DNA of 64,000 nucleotides from Microbulbifer halophilus. Its GTDB lineage: Bacteria; Pseudomonadota; Gammaproteobacteria; Pseudomonadales; Cellvibrionaceae. Both the position numbers and the translations under genes were made by a program. Position 1 is the stretch's first letter, and every line of letters starts with the position of its first letter. The stretch lies in contig NZ_JAPIVK010000006.1 in NCBI RefSeq assembly GCF_026183675.1, forward strand, positions 62,001 to 126,000, read 5' to 3'. Shown in pieces: positions 16,863 to 25,784 of the stretch. Under the pieces are notes generated by a model. That model saw nothing but the letters and a program-made list of their open reading frames with translations. It was not told the origin of the DNA and made no database searches.

Positions 16863-17454
16863 ACACTGCCCACTGGTGGCAATTCTCCGCGGTGTTACCC
16901 CGAGCGAGGCGGTACCGGTGGCGGAGACACTGCTGGAGTGCGGATTCTCCACGATTGAGGTACCGCTGAACTCACCCGGGGCGCTGGACTCCATAGCCCG
17001 GCTCAGCGACCGCTTCGGCCGCGATGCACTGATCGGCGCCGGCACGGTCACCGCCGCCGGGGAAGTGCAGCGGGTGGCAGATGCCGGCGGCCGGCTGATC
17101 GTCTCCCCGAACTGCGACACAGCGATCATTGCACAGAGCAAGAAACTGGACCTGGTTTCGCTGCCGGGCTGCTGTACACCCACAGAGGCCTTTGCCGCGC
17201 TGGATGCCGGCGCCGATGCAATCAAGCTGTTTCCGGCCACCCTGCTATCACCACAGACAGTCGCCGCACTGCGAGCGGTACTGCCGCCGGTGCCGCTGCT
17301 GGCGGTGGGTGGTATCGACGAGCGGGATTTTACCGCCTACCTGGCGGCGGGCGCGGACGGTTTCGGCACCGGCTCCAGCCTCTACCGGCCGGGCAAGGCC
17401 CTGGTGGATATCCGGCAAAAGGCGAAGGCCATGATTGCCGCGCTGACTCCGTAG
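16843..17454 (+). CDS. dgoA: 2-dehydro-3-deoxy-6-phosphogalactonate aldolase
   Basis: A 203-residue class I aldolase (KDPG/KDPGal family) that splits 2-keto-3-deoxy-6-phosphogalactonate into pyruvate and glyceraldehyde 3-phosphate. Motifs seen are VAILRGVTP, the catalytic-glutamate region IEVPLNSP, IGAGTV and the Schiff-base lysine K128 in AIKLFPA. It resembles E. coli DgoA along its length (about 205 residues). I chose the GTG at 16843 because a perfect AGGAGG (16831-16836) lies six bases upstream. An ATG at 16804 in the same frame would add 13 residues and lacks a ribosome-binding site. The stop codon lies inside a 25-bp palindrome (17451-17475). Confidence 0.93.
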   Translation: MLKAFLEHCPLVAILRGVTPSEAVPVAETLLECGFSTIEVPLNSPGALDSIARLSDRFGRDALIGAGTVTAAGEVQRVADAGGRLIVSPNCDTAIIAQSKKLDLVSLPGCCTPTEAFAALDAGADAIKLFPATLLSPQTVAALRAVLPPVPLLAVGGIDERDFTAYLAAGADGFGTGSSLYRPGKALVDIRQKAKAMIAALTP

Positions 17455-17475
17455 GGTGCGCCGTGCGCACCCTAC
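17451..17475. repeat. GTAGGGTGCGC palindrome at the dgoA stop
   Basis: GTAGGGTGCG, five bases, then CGCACCCTAC. The dgoA stop TAG is within the left arm. Related palindromes are at 37604-37628 (GCAGGGTGCG…CGCACCCTGC), 40102-40142 (GTAGGATGGGC…GCCCATCCTAC), 61594-61632 and about 63654-63726. Such elements are common between gammaproteobacterial genes. Confidence 0.7.
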
Positions 17476-17534
17476 CAATGAGAAGCCGCCGAAGCGGCAG
17501 TGAATAACAATAAGCACGAGAGAAGGTGAGAGCT

Positions 17535-19115
17535 ATGCAACTGGCACCCATCGACCTGCTGATCTTTATCGCCTATGTGGCGATGCTGATTACCATCGGC
17601 TACCTCGTATCGAGGGAGAAAAGCGGCCACCAGAAAAATACCCGGGATTATTTCCTCGCCGGCAAGGGGCTGCCCTGGTGGGCCGTAGGCGCCTCACTGA
17701 TTGCGGCCAATATTTCCGCCGAGCAGATTATCGGCATGTCCGGTTCGGGCTATGCAATCGGCCTGGCCATCGCCTCCTACGAGTGGATAGGGGCCATCAC
17801 GCTGATCCTGGTCGGCAAGTATTTCCTGCCGGTATTCGTGCGCAAGAAAATCTACACCATGCCGCAGTTCCTGGAACAGCGTTACGACAGCCGGGTGAAA
17901 GTGGTGATGGCCACCTTCTGGCTGGGTGTCTATGTGTTCGTGAACCTGACCTCCGTACTGTGGCTGGGCGCCCTGGCGATCAACGCCATCGCCGGCGTCG
18001 AACTGCTATCCGGGCTGCTGTTCCTGGGCCTGTTTTCCGCCGCCTACTCCCTCTACGGCGGTCTCAAGGCGGTGGCGCTGACCGACATCATCCAGGTGGT
18101 ACTGCTGGTTCTCGGCGGGCTCGTGCTTTCCTACCTGGCACTGGACATGATTTCCGATGGGCGCGGTGTCCTCGCCGGCTTCGCGGAACTCACGCAGAGA
18201 GCACCGGAGAAGTTCGACATGATTCTGTCGAAGGACAATCCCCACTACATGAGCCTGCCGGGCCTGTCGGTACTACTTGGCGGTATGTGGGTGGTGAATT
18301 TCGCCTACTGGGGCTTCAACCAGTACATCATCCAGCGGGCACTGGCGGCGAAATCTGTTGAAGAGGGCCAGAAGGGCATCGCCTTCGCCGCCTACCTGAA
18401 GCTGCTGATGCCGCTGATCGTGGTGCTGCCGGGGATCGCCGCGGCGGTATTGATTCCGGAACTGGAGCGGCCGGACCAGGCCTATCCGCAGCTGATGAAC
18501 CTGATGCCGGTGGGTTTCAAGGGGCTGGTATTCGCGGCGCTGGTGGCCGCCATCGTCTCTTCGCTTTCCTCGATGACCAACAGTATCTCCACCATCTTCA
18601 CCATGGATATCTATTCGCGCTACCAGCCGCAGAGAAGCGAGCAACACTATGTGCGCGTGGGGCGCACCGCCAGCCTCGCGGCCCTGGTGCTGGGTACCAT
18701 CTGCGCACAGCCGTTGCTGGGCCAGTTCGAGCAGGCCTTCCAGTATATCCAGGAATTCACCGGCTTCTTTACGCCGGGCATTACGGTGCTGTTCGTACTC
18801 GGCGTCTTTTGGCCGCGCGCCACTGCCAACGGCGCCCTGGTGGCCGCTATCGGCTCCGCGCTGCTGTCCCTGGTCCTGTGGAAATGGTGGCCGGAACTGC
18901 CGTTTATCGACCGTATGGGACTGGTATTCCTGATCTGCCTGGCGCTGGCGGTGATCGTGTCCCTGTTTGAAAACCGCGACCAGGTCCACACCGACAGTGG
19001 CGGCGGCGAAGTGGTGGCCACGGGCGAAATCAATTTCGCCACCAGCCAGAGTTTCAACCTGGCCGCGCTGGGTGTCACGCTGGTATTGATCGCGCTTTAC
19101 GCCACCTGGTGGTAG
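17535..19115 (+). CDS. Sodium/galactose (glucose) symporter, vSGLT type
   Basis: A 526-residue SSS-family inner-membrane symporter with about 14 membrane helices. By eye it is very close to Vibrio vSGLT. DYFLAGKGLPWWAVGASLIAA, SAEQIIGMSGSGY, SYEW, the WGFNQYIIQR motif, the Na+-site double serine in AIVSSLSSM and AFQYIQEFTG all match. The residues matching vSGLT Q69 and E88 are Q64 and E83. The residue matching S91 is glycine (G86) here. It would bring galactose or glucose freed in the periplasm into the cell, next to the dehydrogenase, DgoK and DgoA. ATG 17535 has AAGGTGAG upstream. A GTG nine bases earlier is less likely. Confidence 0.9.
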   Translation: MQLAPIDLLIFIAYVAMLITIGYLVSREKSGHQKNTRDYFLAGKGLPWWAVGASLIAANISAEQIIGMSGSGYAIGLAIASYEWIGAITLILVGKYFLPVFVRKKIYTMPQFLEQRYDSRVKVVMATFWLGVYVFVNLTSVLWLGALAINAIAGVELLSGLLFLGLFSAAYSLYGGLKAVALTDIIQVVLLVLGGLVLSYLALDMISDGRGVLAGFAELTQRAPEKFDMILSKDNPHYMSLPGLSVLLGGMWVVNFAYWGFNQYIIQRALAAKSVEEGQKGIAFAAYLKLLMPLIVVLPGIAAAVLIPELERPDQAYPQLMNLMPVGFKGLVFAALVAAIVSSLSSMTNSISTIFTMDIYSRYQPQRSEQHYVRVGRTASLAALVLGTICAQPLLGQFEQAFQYIQEFTGFFTPGITVLFVLGVFWPRATANGALVAAIGSALLSLVLWKWWPELPFIDRMGLVFLICLALAVIVSLFENRDQVHTDSGGGEVVATGEINFATSQSFNLAALGVTLVLIALYATWW

Positions 19116-19144
19116 AAGAGCTATTCGATCACTTTCTACAGGCA

Positions 19145-19355
19145 AAAAAGGGCCGGTAGTGCGCCGCAATGCTGTTCACTTAACGAATTTGCGGGCAAAG
19201 GTGTCGATGCCGGGTGCGGTCTTGCGAGACCTTCTGCGAGAGGGACCTCGCAGAAGAGCCCCCAGGGATGGGTTCACGGCGTGTCTCGCAAGACCGTACC
19301 CGGTAGCGACACCGCCACTTAGCAAGCTAAGTGAACGGCATTGCGCCGGCCCTTT
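19145..19355. repeat. Large nested palindrome (~210 bp) between convergent genes
   Basis: The outer arms match with small mismatches: AAAAGGGCCGG…GCGCCGCAATGCTGTTCACTTA on the left and its complement TAAGTGAACGGCATTGCGCCGGCCCTTT on the right. Inner arms GGTGTCG…CCGGGT.CGGTCTTGCGAGAC and their complement (19200-19230 and 19281-19313) follow, and the tip is the perfect hairpin CTTCTGCGAGagggacCTCGCAGAAG (19231-19256). It contains no open frame of note. It may be a MITE-like element and may also work as a bidirectional terminator between the symporter and the GH74 gene. Confidence 0.75.
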
Positions 19356-19373
19356 CTGTTTTCACAGGTTCGG

Positions 19374-22133
19374 TTACTGCGCCGTACAGATTACCGCATC
19401 CAGGTTGCCCGGATTGCCCTGTACCCCGAAGTTGGCAGTCGCACCGGGTTGCAGGCTGCCGTTGTAACCCACACTGCCGCCACTCAGCAGGCTGCCGCTG
19501 GTGGCACCCAGGTCGATGCCCCAGGAATTGGTGACGGTCACGGACTGGCCGAAATCCATCTCCACCGTCCAGCCATCTACCGGCTGGCTGCCGTTGTTGG
19601 TAACGGTAAAGTCCTGCACGAAGCCACCGCCCCAATCGTTGGACGAATCGGCACTGCAGGCGAGGTCGCCGGTACCGCCGGAACTGGAGGAAGACGAACT
19701 GCTGGAGCTGGACGAGCTGCTCGAACTGGAGGAACTACTACTCGAAGAGCTACTGCTGGATGAGCTCGAGCTGGACGAAGAGCTGCTGCTCGACGAACTG
19801 GAACTGCTGGACGAGGAGGACCCCGATCCGCCGTCCACCGGGTCCGCGTAAAACAGGCCGCGGCCGTTGGTACCCAGGTAGACCCGGCCGTAGACGCGCG
19901 GGTCGCCGGTTATGGCCTCGCCCATATTGCCGTACTGGTGTTGATCGTCGTTGATGCGTACCCAGTTGTCGCCCTCCTCGGTGGAGCGGAATACACCGGT
20001 GACACCGTCCACGGTCCCCACCAGGTAGAGCGTCTGGTAGGTGGCCCCCGGGGCAGCGGCGCCGAGCCCGATATTCACCCCTTCGCCGACACTCGCGATG
20101 CGCTCGAAACTGGCACCGGAATCGGTGGAGCGCCACAGGCCGGTCGCAGTGGATTCGTCGGCATCCACACCGCCACCGGCGAGCCAGATATGCCCCTCCA
20201 GTCCGGGCGCGGCGAGAAACTTGCCGGATTCCGGCAGGCCACTGGCCGCGGTGGCCGCGAAAGTGGCGCCGCCATCGGTGGAGACATAAAAGCTGCCTTC
20301 CGCGAGCGCGTAAAACTTATCCGCGTTTACCCGGTCACTTTCAATCCGCGCGCCCTCCGGGACACCGCTGGCGGCACTCCAGGAACTGCCGAAGGTAGTG
20401 GAGTAATGCACCGCGGCGCCTTCCGGACTCCAGACGATGCTGCCGCCGTCCGCACCGAGGGCCACATTGCCGCCGCCGGTAACGCCCGCCGGCTCCTGCG
20501 GCTGCCACCAACTATCGCCGGCGGAAGTGGAGACACCGATGTGCGCCTCATCCGCATTGCCGACCCGTACCATGGTGGACGGGTCCAGCGCGGCGAAGTC
20601 GATACCGGTGGTGCTGGTGAGATACGGCATCTGGTACATCAGGTCCGGCACCGCATCCAGGTCGGTGTGTTTGAAGCCGCCGATATCGCCCAGCGCGGAA
20701 AATACCGGTGCGTCACCACTGGGCGGGCTGGCGAGATCCAGCACCGCGGTTTCCTCCAGCCCCTCGATCATCGGCTCGACGGTAATCACACCGCCGGCAT
20801 CCCAGTTGGTGAGATCGTTGGAGCCGTAAATGGTGGCGCCGGTACCGTACATGAACCGGTTGGAATCGTGCGGATCGATTTCCACCGACTCGTTCATCCA
20901 GCCGAGTTTCAATGCCTCTTCCGGCGGTTGCGGATTGGCGCCCAAGTCCAGCCAGGGCACGCTGCTGATATCCATGGTGTAGCGCTTGGTGCGCTCCGGA
21001 TAGGCGCCCCACTCCCAGATACGGGTCCAGCTTTCACCGCCGTCGGTACTGCGGAAGTGAATCATGTCCGGCCACCAGGAGTTCAGCGAGGCCACCATGA
21101 TGGTGTCGGGATTCTGGCGGTCGATGGTCAGGCCGGAGAAACCGAAGTAGAGATCGTCGCCGTCGACCGGGGTGATATCGGTCCAGCTCTCGGCGGCGGC
21201 GTCGAATTTCCACACCGCGCCGTCCTCGCCGTCGTAGGGGCCGCCGGTATCGCTGGTGGCCACATACAGCTGGCCGTTGACCTCGTCGTAGACGCCCTTG
21301 TGGGGAATGTAACCCGCCGGCGCACCGGGAATCGCTTCCCAGGTGGCGCCGCCGTCGGTGGAGCGGTAGAGGGATTCCCCCTTGTCCGCCACGCCCACAT
21401 AAATGACGTCACTGCCCTGGCCCGGTGTACCCGACGAGGGATCGAAGGTGACCCAGACCACCCCCTGCAACTGGTTGAAGTAGTTGTTGGGATCTTCCGG
21501 ATCCTGGGCGTAGCTGCCGGGATTGGGGAAGTCGCTCACCTCGGACCAGGTGACGCCGTAATCGGTGCTGCGCCAGAGCCCGTTGCCGCCTTCGGCACCG
21601 TAGTAAAGGGTGCTGTTGTCGTTGGGGTCGATGCGCAACCGCTCCCCCATGCCGCGGCCGGGCATATTGCCGCCCACCTTGAACGGCAGCTCGGTCACGG
21701 CCCAGGTTTCGCCGCGATCGGTCGAGCGGGCGATGGCGCCGTTGTTGGGATCCCAGCTGTTGGTGTACATACCCAGCGCCGCGTAGACGTGGTCGGTATC
21801 CACCGGGTCCGTGGCCAGGCTCATGACACCGTTCCAGCCCCAGTTTTCCCAGCCGATCCAGTCGAGCAGCGGCTTCCACTGCTGCTCGGTTTCATTCCAG
21901 CGGTAGGCGCCGCCAATATCCGTGCGCGCGTAGATCAGGTCCGGCTCGGTGCGGTTGAAGATGATGCCCGGCACAAAGCCGCCGCCATCGATACGCACAT
22001 TCTGCCACTGGTACTCTTCCTGCGGCGCCGCGATGGCACCACCGGCGATCAGCGCAAAAGCACTGGCCTGCAACAGACCGCGGCACAGAGCCCGCAGGCC
22101 GCTGCACCCGTTCTTTATCCGTATATCTCTCAT
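19374..22133 (-). CDS. GH74 endo-xyloglucanase with poly-Ser linker and CBM2, secreted
   Basis: A 919-residue secreted enzyme that cleaves the beta-1,4-glucan backbone of xyloglucan. Order: signal peptide (about 1-36), two GH74 propellers (about 40-765; catalytic aspartates in ARTDIGGAYRW and ALGDIGGFK), an almost pure serine linker of about 45 residues (about 771-818, DNA 19683-19823, mixed Ser codons) and a C-terminal CBM2 (about 819-919, NDWGGGF…VDGWTVEMDF, with the terminal cysteine pair ACS…ICT). Linker and CBM2 are typical of the cell-wall-degrading Cellvibrionales. It would work outside the cell on wall-bound xyloglucan and supply oligosaccharides to the TonB receptor. It is transcribed alone on the minus strand, convergent with the symporter gene. 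Confidence 0.95.
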   Translation of the reverse strand: MRDIRIKNGCSGLRALCRGLLQASAFALIAGGAIAAPQEEYQWQNVRIDGGGFVPGIIFNRTEPDLIYARTDIGGAYRWNETEQQWKPLLDWIGWENWGWNGVMSLATDPVDTDHVYAALGMYTNSWDPNNGAIARSTDRGETWAVTELPFKVGGNMPGRGMGERLRIDPNDNSTLYYGAEGGNGLWRSTDYGVTWSEVSDFPNPGSYAQDPEDPNNYFNQLQGVVWVTFDPSSGTPGQGSDVIYVGVADKGESLYRSTDGGATWEAIPGAPAGYIPHKGVYDEVNGQLYVATSDTGGPYDGEDGAVWKFDAAAESWTDITPVDGDDLYFGFSGLTIDRQNPDTIMVASLNSWWPDMIHFRSTDGGESWTRIWEWGAYPERTKRYTMDISSVPWLDLGANPQPPEEALKLGWMNESVEIDPHDSNRFMYGTGATIYGSNDLTNWDAGGVITVEPMIEGLEETAVLDLASPPSGDAPVFSALGDIGGFKHTDLDAVPDLMYQMPYLTSTTGIDFAALDPSTMVRVGNADEAHIGVSTSAGDSWWQPQEPAGVTGGGNVALGADGGSIVWSPEGAAVHYSTTFGSSWSAASGVPEGARIESDRVNADKFYALAEGSFYVSTDGGATFAATAASGLPESGKFLAAPGLEGHIWLAGGGVDADESTATGLWRSTDSGASFERIASVGEGVNIGLGAAAPGATYQTLYLVGTVDGVTGVFRSTEEGDNWVRINDDQHQYGNMGEAITGDPRVYGRVYLGTNGRGLFYADPVDGGSGSSSSSSSSSSSSSSSSSSSSSSSSSSSSSSSSSSSSSSSSSSSSSSSGGTGDLACSADSSNDWGGGFVQDFTVTNNGSQPVDGWTVEMDFGQSVTVTNSWGIDLGATSGSLLSGGSVGYNGSLQPGATANFGVQGNPGNLDAVICTAQ

Positions 22134-22518
22134 CGATCTATCCTTTTGTTGGTTTTATTCGGCCGATACTGCATTTGGCTCTTGTGAAGCCCCCGGAAAC
22201 AAACCGAAGGGCGCAATGCGCGCGCAATAGAGGACGACAACAAACGAAAGGATGAAAGAATGGTTTCAGCCATCTCGCCTTCATCACACATTGCGCACAC
22301 AAACGGATCTTGCAGCGGCAATACCGCTGCAAAATTCATTGCATTTTTCAGTCACAATGGTGCAAAAGTAAGTTGACTGCTTTTTTATATTTTTTTGATG
22401 CTAGGCCGCCATGGATGGCAGTCATGCAGATCACGCATGGAGCAGTTATCTGCCACGGTGCACCCTACGGACCTGTAGAAGCCCCATTCCGCGAGCGAGT
22501 ACCGCGGCGACCGCTGTG
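22134..22518. other. Intergenic region upstream of GH74-CBM2
   Basis: This 385-base gap holds the GH74 promoter, which I cannot place with confidence. It has a perfect hairpin GCAGCGG-caata-CCGCTGC (22312-22330) and a T-rich stretch near 22380-22398. Toward the GH3 end it has a scrap of the GTAGGGTGCACC palindrome family (about 22455-22480). No TGTAAACGTTTACA copy is present and I see no gene. Confidence 0.4.
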
Positions 22519-25500
22519 TCACTCCCCCAGCAGCCTGGCCAGTGTCGGCTCCATGGCCTCGGCCCAGATTTGGTAACCGCGCTCGTTCGGGTGCAGGAAG
22601 TCGGGCATGATCTCTTCTGTCAGTTTTCCATCCTCTGTCAGGAATTCGTTGTAGATTTCCCGATAGAAGATATGCTCGTTGTCGGCGTAGCCGGCGATGA
22701 TTTCGTTGACCTCCCGATTTATTTGGCGCATGTGCGTACCCGGTTCCTGATCGCGGGGGAAGATGCCCAGCAACAGGATTTTCATCTGCGGCTGGCGCTG
22801 GCGCAGTTCGTCCAGCACTGCGCGGATACCGGCGGCGGTGAGTTCCGGATCCTCGCGGCGGTGACTGGTATTGTTGGTGCCGATCAGTACCACGCCGACT
22901 TCCGGTTCGATATGGTCGACTTCGCCGTTCCGCAGGCGCCAGAGCAGGTTTTCCGTGCGGTCGCCGCCGAAGCCCAGGTTCAGCGCATTGCGGTCGCCGT
23001 AGTATTCCTCCCACACGGCCTTGCCCTGGTTGGCCCAGCCTTCGGTAATAGAATCGCCGATCATCAGCAGGTCGATATCGCGCTTTTTCAGCATCGCCAG
23101 CTTCTCCTTGTGTCGGGGCAACCACCAGTCCCGCGCCCAGTAGGTGTCGAGCATCGCCGGGGTGACGGAGAGCTTGCGATAGTCGGGGCAACTCTCGCTG
23201 GCCTCGCCGCTTTTCTCCATCCGCACATTGGCCACCGCCACCTGGCCCTGGCCGCCGGCGCGCAGTGAGAAGGGGACGGTGACTTTCGAGAAGTCGTCGC
23301 CTTCGCGTACAAAACAGCTCAGGCTGTAGCTTCTGCGGTGCCAGCCCTTATCTTCCCCGTCGAGCTCCACACTGCGTTCACAGTTCTCGCCGCACTGCAG
23401 CGCCAGTGCCAGGTCCCCGTCTTCGAGGTCGTCCACTTTCAGGTCGAAAGACAGTACGCCCTCGTCGATGTAGTTGCTCAGGTCCAGCGGGCCGCCGTGC
23501 TCGAGACTGAGGCGGGCCAGCCAGGTATCGCGCCATTTGAAGGTGAGTGCATCTTCCTGCACCTCTTTGTCACTGGTCACCACAGTGACGCGCCCACTGG
23601 GCAGTTTGGCGAAGGCGCCGCTCAGCATCTGGTCCTGCTCGAAGTCCGCGATCTGCACCCCCCAGGGCTGCATCGGCCGGCCGACATAGAGATCGTATTT
23701 CGTGGGTTCGCCGCGCATCAGGCCGGGCACATTTTCGGCGAGGTTTTCCGGCCCGGTTTCGCCGGACCGGTAATCCAGGCCGTCGCCATAGGCGAACAGC
23801 GGATCGTAATCCGGGTGTTGCGGGTTGAGGCGACCCTGCAGCGGCAGTTTCGGCCAGGAGAACGACAGGCGCCCGTTGAAGTCGTGGCGCGGCTCGCCGT
23901 CTTCGCCGGCGACAATCACATCCGCCACACCGGCGCCTTCGGTGCCCGGCAGCCAGGCGGCGACAAAGGCATCGGAGGCGTTCAGTTCCGGGTTGACCCA
24001 GCGCGGACGGCCGGACAGGAACACGGACACCACCGGGATATCCGCGCTGCGGAATTTTTTCAGCAGTGCCAGGCTGTCTTTTTTGCCGGCCTCGAATTCC
24101 AGCGAGTTGAGATCGCCCTGCCCTTCCGCATAGGGCGTCTCGCCGAATACCACCACCGCCGCATCCGGTTTTTTTTCGAACTGGCCGTCTTCGGACAGCT
24201 GCGCGCTGCCGCCGGCCGTTTCCACCGCGTTTTTGATTCCCGCATAAATGGAAGTGGCGCCGGGGAATTTTTCGTTGGCAATACCGGCCCCCTGCCAGCT
24301 GACACTCCAGCCGCCGGACTGCATGGCAATACTGTCCGCACCGGGGCCGGCGACGAGAACCTCCTGCCCGGGATCCAGCGGCAGAATACCGTCGCGGTTT
24401 TTCAGCAGCACCAGGCTCTCGCGCACGGCGCGGCGTGCCAGCCTGCGGTGTTCGGCACTGCCGACCACGGATTCGTCGCCGGCCAGCGCGCGCGCGGACG
24501 GCTTCCGTTCAAACAGGCCCGCGCGCAACTTGACCCGCAGGATGCGACGCACCGCATCGTCCAGGCGCGCCTCGGAAATTTCGCCGCTGCGCACCTGTGC
24601 CAGGGTGTTGGCGATCATGGCCTTCCAGTCGTAGGTGACCATCAGCAGGTCGATGCCGGCGTTGATCGCCTGCGCACAGCTATCGTTGGTGCAACCGGGT
24701 ACCTGGCCGTGGCCGTTCCAGTCGCCCACCACCAGGCCGTCGAAGCCCATGCGCTTTTTCAGCACCTCAGTGAGCAGGTATTCGCTGCCGTGGGTCTTCT
24801 CCCCGTTCCAGGAAGAAAAGCTGGCCATGATGGTCTGGACACCGCTCTCGATGGCCGCCGGGTAGCCGGCGTTGTGGATGTCGATCAGCTCCCTTTCATC
24901 GATGCGGGCATCGCCCTGGTCGTCGCCTTCAAGGGTGCCACCGTCGGCGAGGAAATGTTTGGCGGAGGCCAGCACGCGATTTTCTGCGAGGAATTCACCG
25001 GAACCGGCGTCGCCCTGCAGGCCCTCCACCATGGCCGCGGCGTATTCGCGCACCAGTGCGGGATTTTCGCTGTAGCTCTCGTAGGTGCGACCCCAGAAAT
25101 CGTTTTGGGCCACCGCCAGGGTCGGAGCGAAAACCCATTCCACGCCGGTGGTGCGCACCTCTTTCGCGGTGGCGGCGCCGATGGCTTTCACCAGTTCCGG
25201 GTCACCGGCGGCGCCGAGGCCGATATTGTGCGGAAACAGGGTGGCACCCAGCAGGTTGCCATTGCCGTGTACCGCGTCCGTGCCCCAGAAAACCGGTATT
25301 GCGGTGCCGCCGTCGGCGGTGTCCATGGAGGCTTCCCAGTAGGCGTCCGCCAGTGCCAGCCAGTCGTCCGGGCCGGCCTCGCTGTCGCGGTTGGGCATGG
25401 AGCCGCCGCCGTTCAGCACCGAGCCGATATGGTATTTCCTTACCTGCTCCGGCGTGATCGACTGGATTTCCGGCTGCATGATCTGGCCGACCTTTTCCTC

Positions 25501-25686
25501 CAGGGTCATTTTTTCCAGCAGGGATTCGGCGCGGCGCTCGATGGTCGGGTCGGTGGCGGGGCTGGAGGCTTTTGGCCATAAATCCAGGTTCCGCGTTGGT
25601 TCCTGCGCGAAAGCGGCGGTGGGGAGCAGCAAGGCTGCGGAGAGAATTGTGGATAAGGTCTTTTCGCTTAGGCTTTTTTTGATCAT
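22519..25686 (-). CDS. GH3 beta-glucosidase fused to an SGNH/GDSL esterase
   Basis: A 1055-residue exported protein. After a signal peptide (…AAFA/QE) come a GH3 N-domain (about 50-380; nucleophile D322 in VVGDWNGHG; KHFLADGGT) and a GH3 C-domain (about 400-650), an ExoP-type galactose-binding-like domain (about 680-835; SYSLSCF…VPFSL) and an SGNH hydrolase (about 860-1055). The last has all four blocks: GDSITEGW with S879, GFGGDRTENLLW, GTNN, and DFLHPN with D1029/H1032. The GH3 part would remove glucose from debranched xyloglucan oligosaccharides. The esterase might remove acetyl groups, which plant xyloglucan carries, but this is inference. The fusion is not a usual domain set. Both active sites look intact. 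Upstream is a CTCTCCC repeat, then xylD. Confidence 0.92.
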   Translation of the reverse strand: MIKKSLSEKTLSTILSAALLLPTAAFAQEPTRNLDLWPKASSPATDPTIERRAESLLEKMTLEEKVGQIMQPEIQSITPEQVRKYHIGSVLNGGGSMPNRDSEAGPDDWLALADAYWEASMDTADGGTAIPVFWGTDAVHGNGNLLGATLFPHNIGLGAAGDPELVKAIGAATAKEVRTTGVEWVFAPTLAVAQNDFWGRTYESYSENPALVREYAAAMVEGLQGDAGSGEFLAENRVLASAKHFLADGGTLEGDDQGDARIDERELIDIHNAGYPAAIESGVQTIMASFSSWNGEKTHGSEYLLTEVLKKRMGFDGLVVGDWNGHGQVPGCTNDSCAQAINAGIDLLMVTYDWKAMIANTLAQVRSGEISEARLDDAVRRILRVKLRAGLFERKPSARALAGDESVVGSAEHRRLARRAVRESLVLLKNRDGILPLDPGQEVLVAGPGADSIAMQSGGWSVSWQGAGIANEKFPGATSIYAGIKNAVETAGGSAQLSEDGQFEKKPDAAVVVFGETPYAEGQGDLNSLEFEAGKKDSLALLKKFRSADIPVVSVFLSGRPRWVNPELNASDAFVAAWLPGTEGAGVADVIVAGEDGEPRHDFNGRLSFSWPKLPLQGRLNPQHPDYDPLFAYGDGLDYRSGETGPENLAENVPGLMRGEPTKYDLYVGRPMQPWGVQIADFEQDQMLSGAFAKLPSGRVTVVTSDKEVQEDALTFKWRDTWLARLSLEHGGPLDLSNYIDEGVLSFDLKVDDLEDGDLALALQCGENCERSVELDGEDKGWHRRSYSLSCFVREGDDFSKVTVPFSLRAGGQGQVAVANVRMEKSGEASESCPDYRKLSVTPAMLDTYWARDWWLPRHKEKLAMLKKRDIDLLMIGDSITEGWANQGKAVWEEYYGDRNALNLGFGGDRTENLLWRLRNGEVDHIEPEVGVVLIGTNNTSHRREDPELTAAGIRAVLDELRQRQPQMKILLLGIFPRDQEPGTHMRQINREVNEIIAGYADNEHIFYREIYNEFLTEDGKLTEEIMPDFLHPNERGYQIWAEAMEPTLARLLGE

Positions 25687-25730
25687 CGCGGTTTCTATTT
25701 TTATTTTCCGGTTTCGGTGGCGCGGCGACT

Positions 25731-25769
25731 GCCCTCTCCCCCAGCCCCTCTCCCGGAGGGAGAAGGGAG
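25731..25769. repeat. CTCTCCC-family palindrome
   Basis: GCCCTCTCCCCCAGCCCCTCTCCC then GGAGGGAGAAGGGA, an imperfect copy of the hairpin family seen at 7754. It lies between the xylD stop and the GH3 start (both minus strand). Confidence 0.6.
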
Positions 25770-25784
25770 CTCGCTGTTCGAGCT

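Noticed and set aside
19683-19823. Possible microsatellite in the GH74-CBM2 gene
   Set aside because: It is a poly-serine linker using several different serine codons, so it is selected at protein level rather than a simple DNA repeat.
19938-22187. Plus-strand open frame of 749 codons
   Set aside because: It is antisense to the GH74-CBM2 gene. The minus strand has a signal peptide, catalytic motifs and a CBM2.
23338-25581. Plus-strand open frame of 747 codons
   Set aside because: It is antisense to the GH3-SGNH gene and has no domain features.
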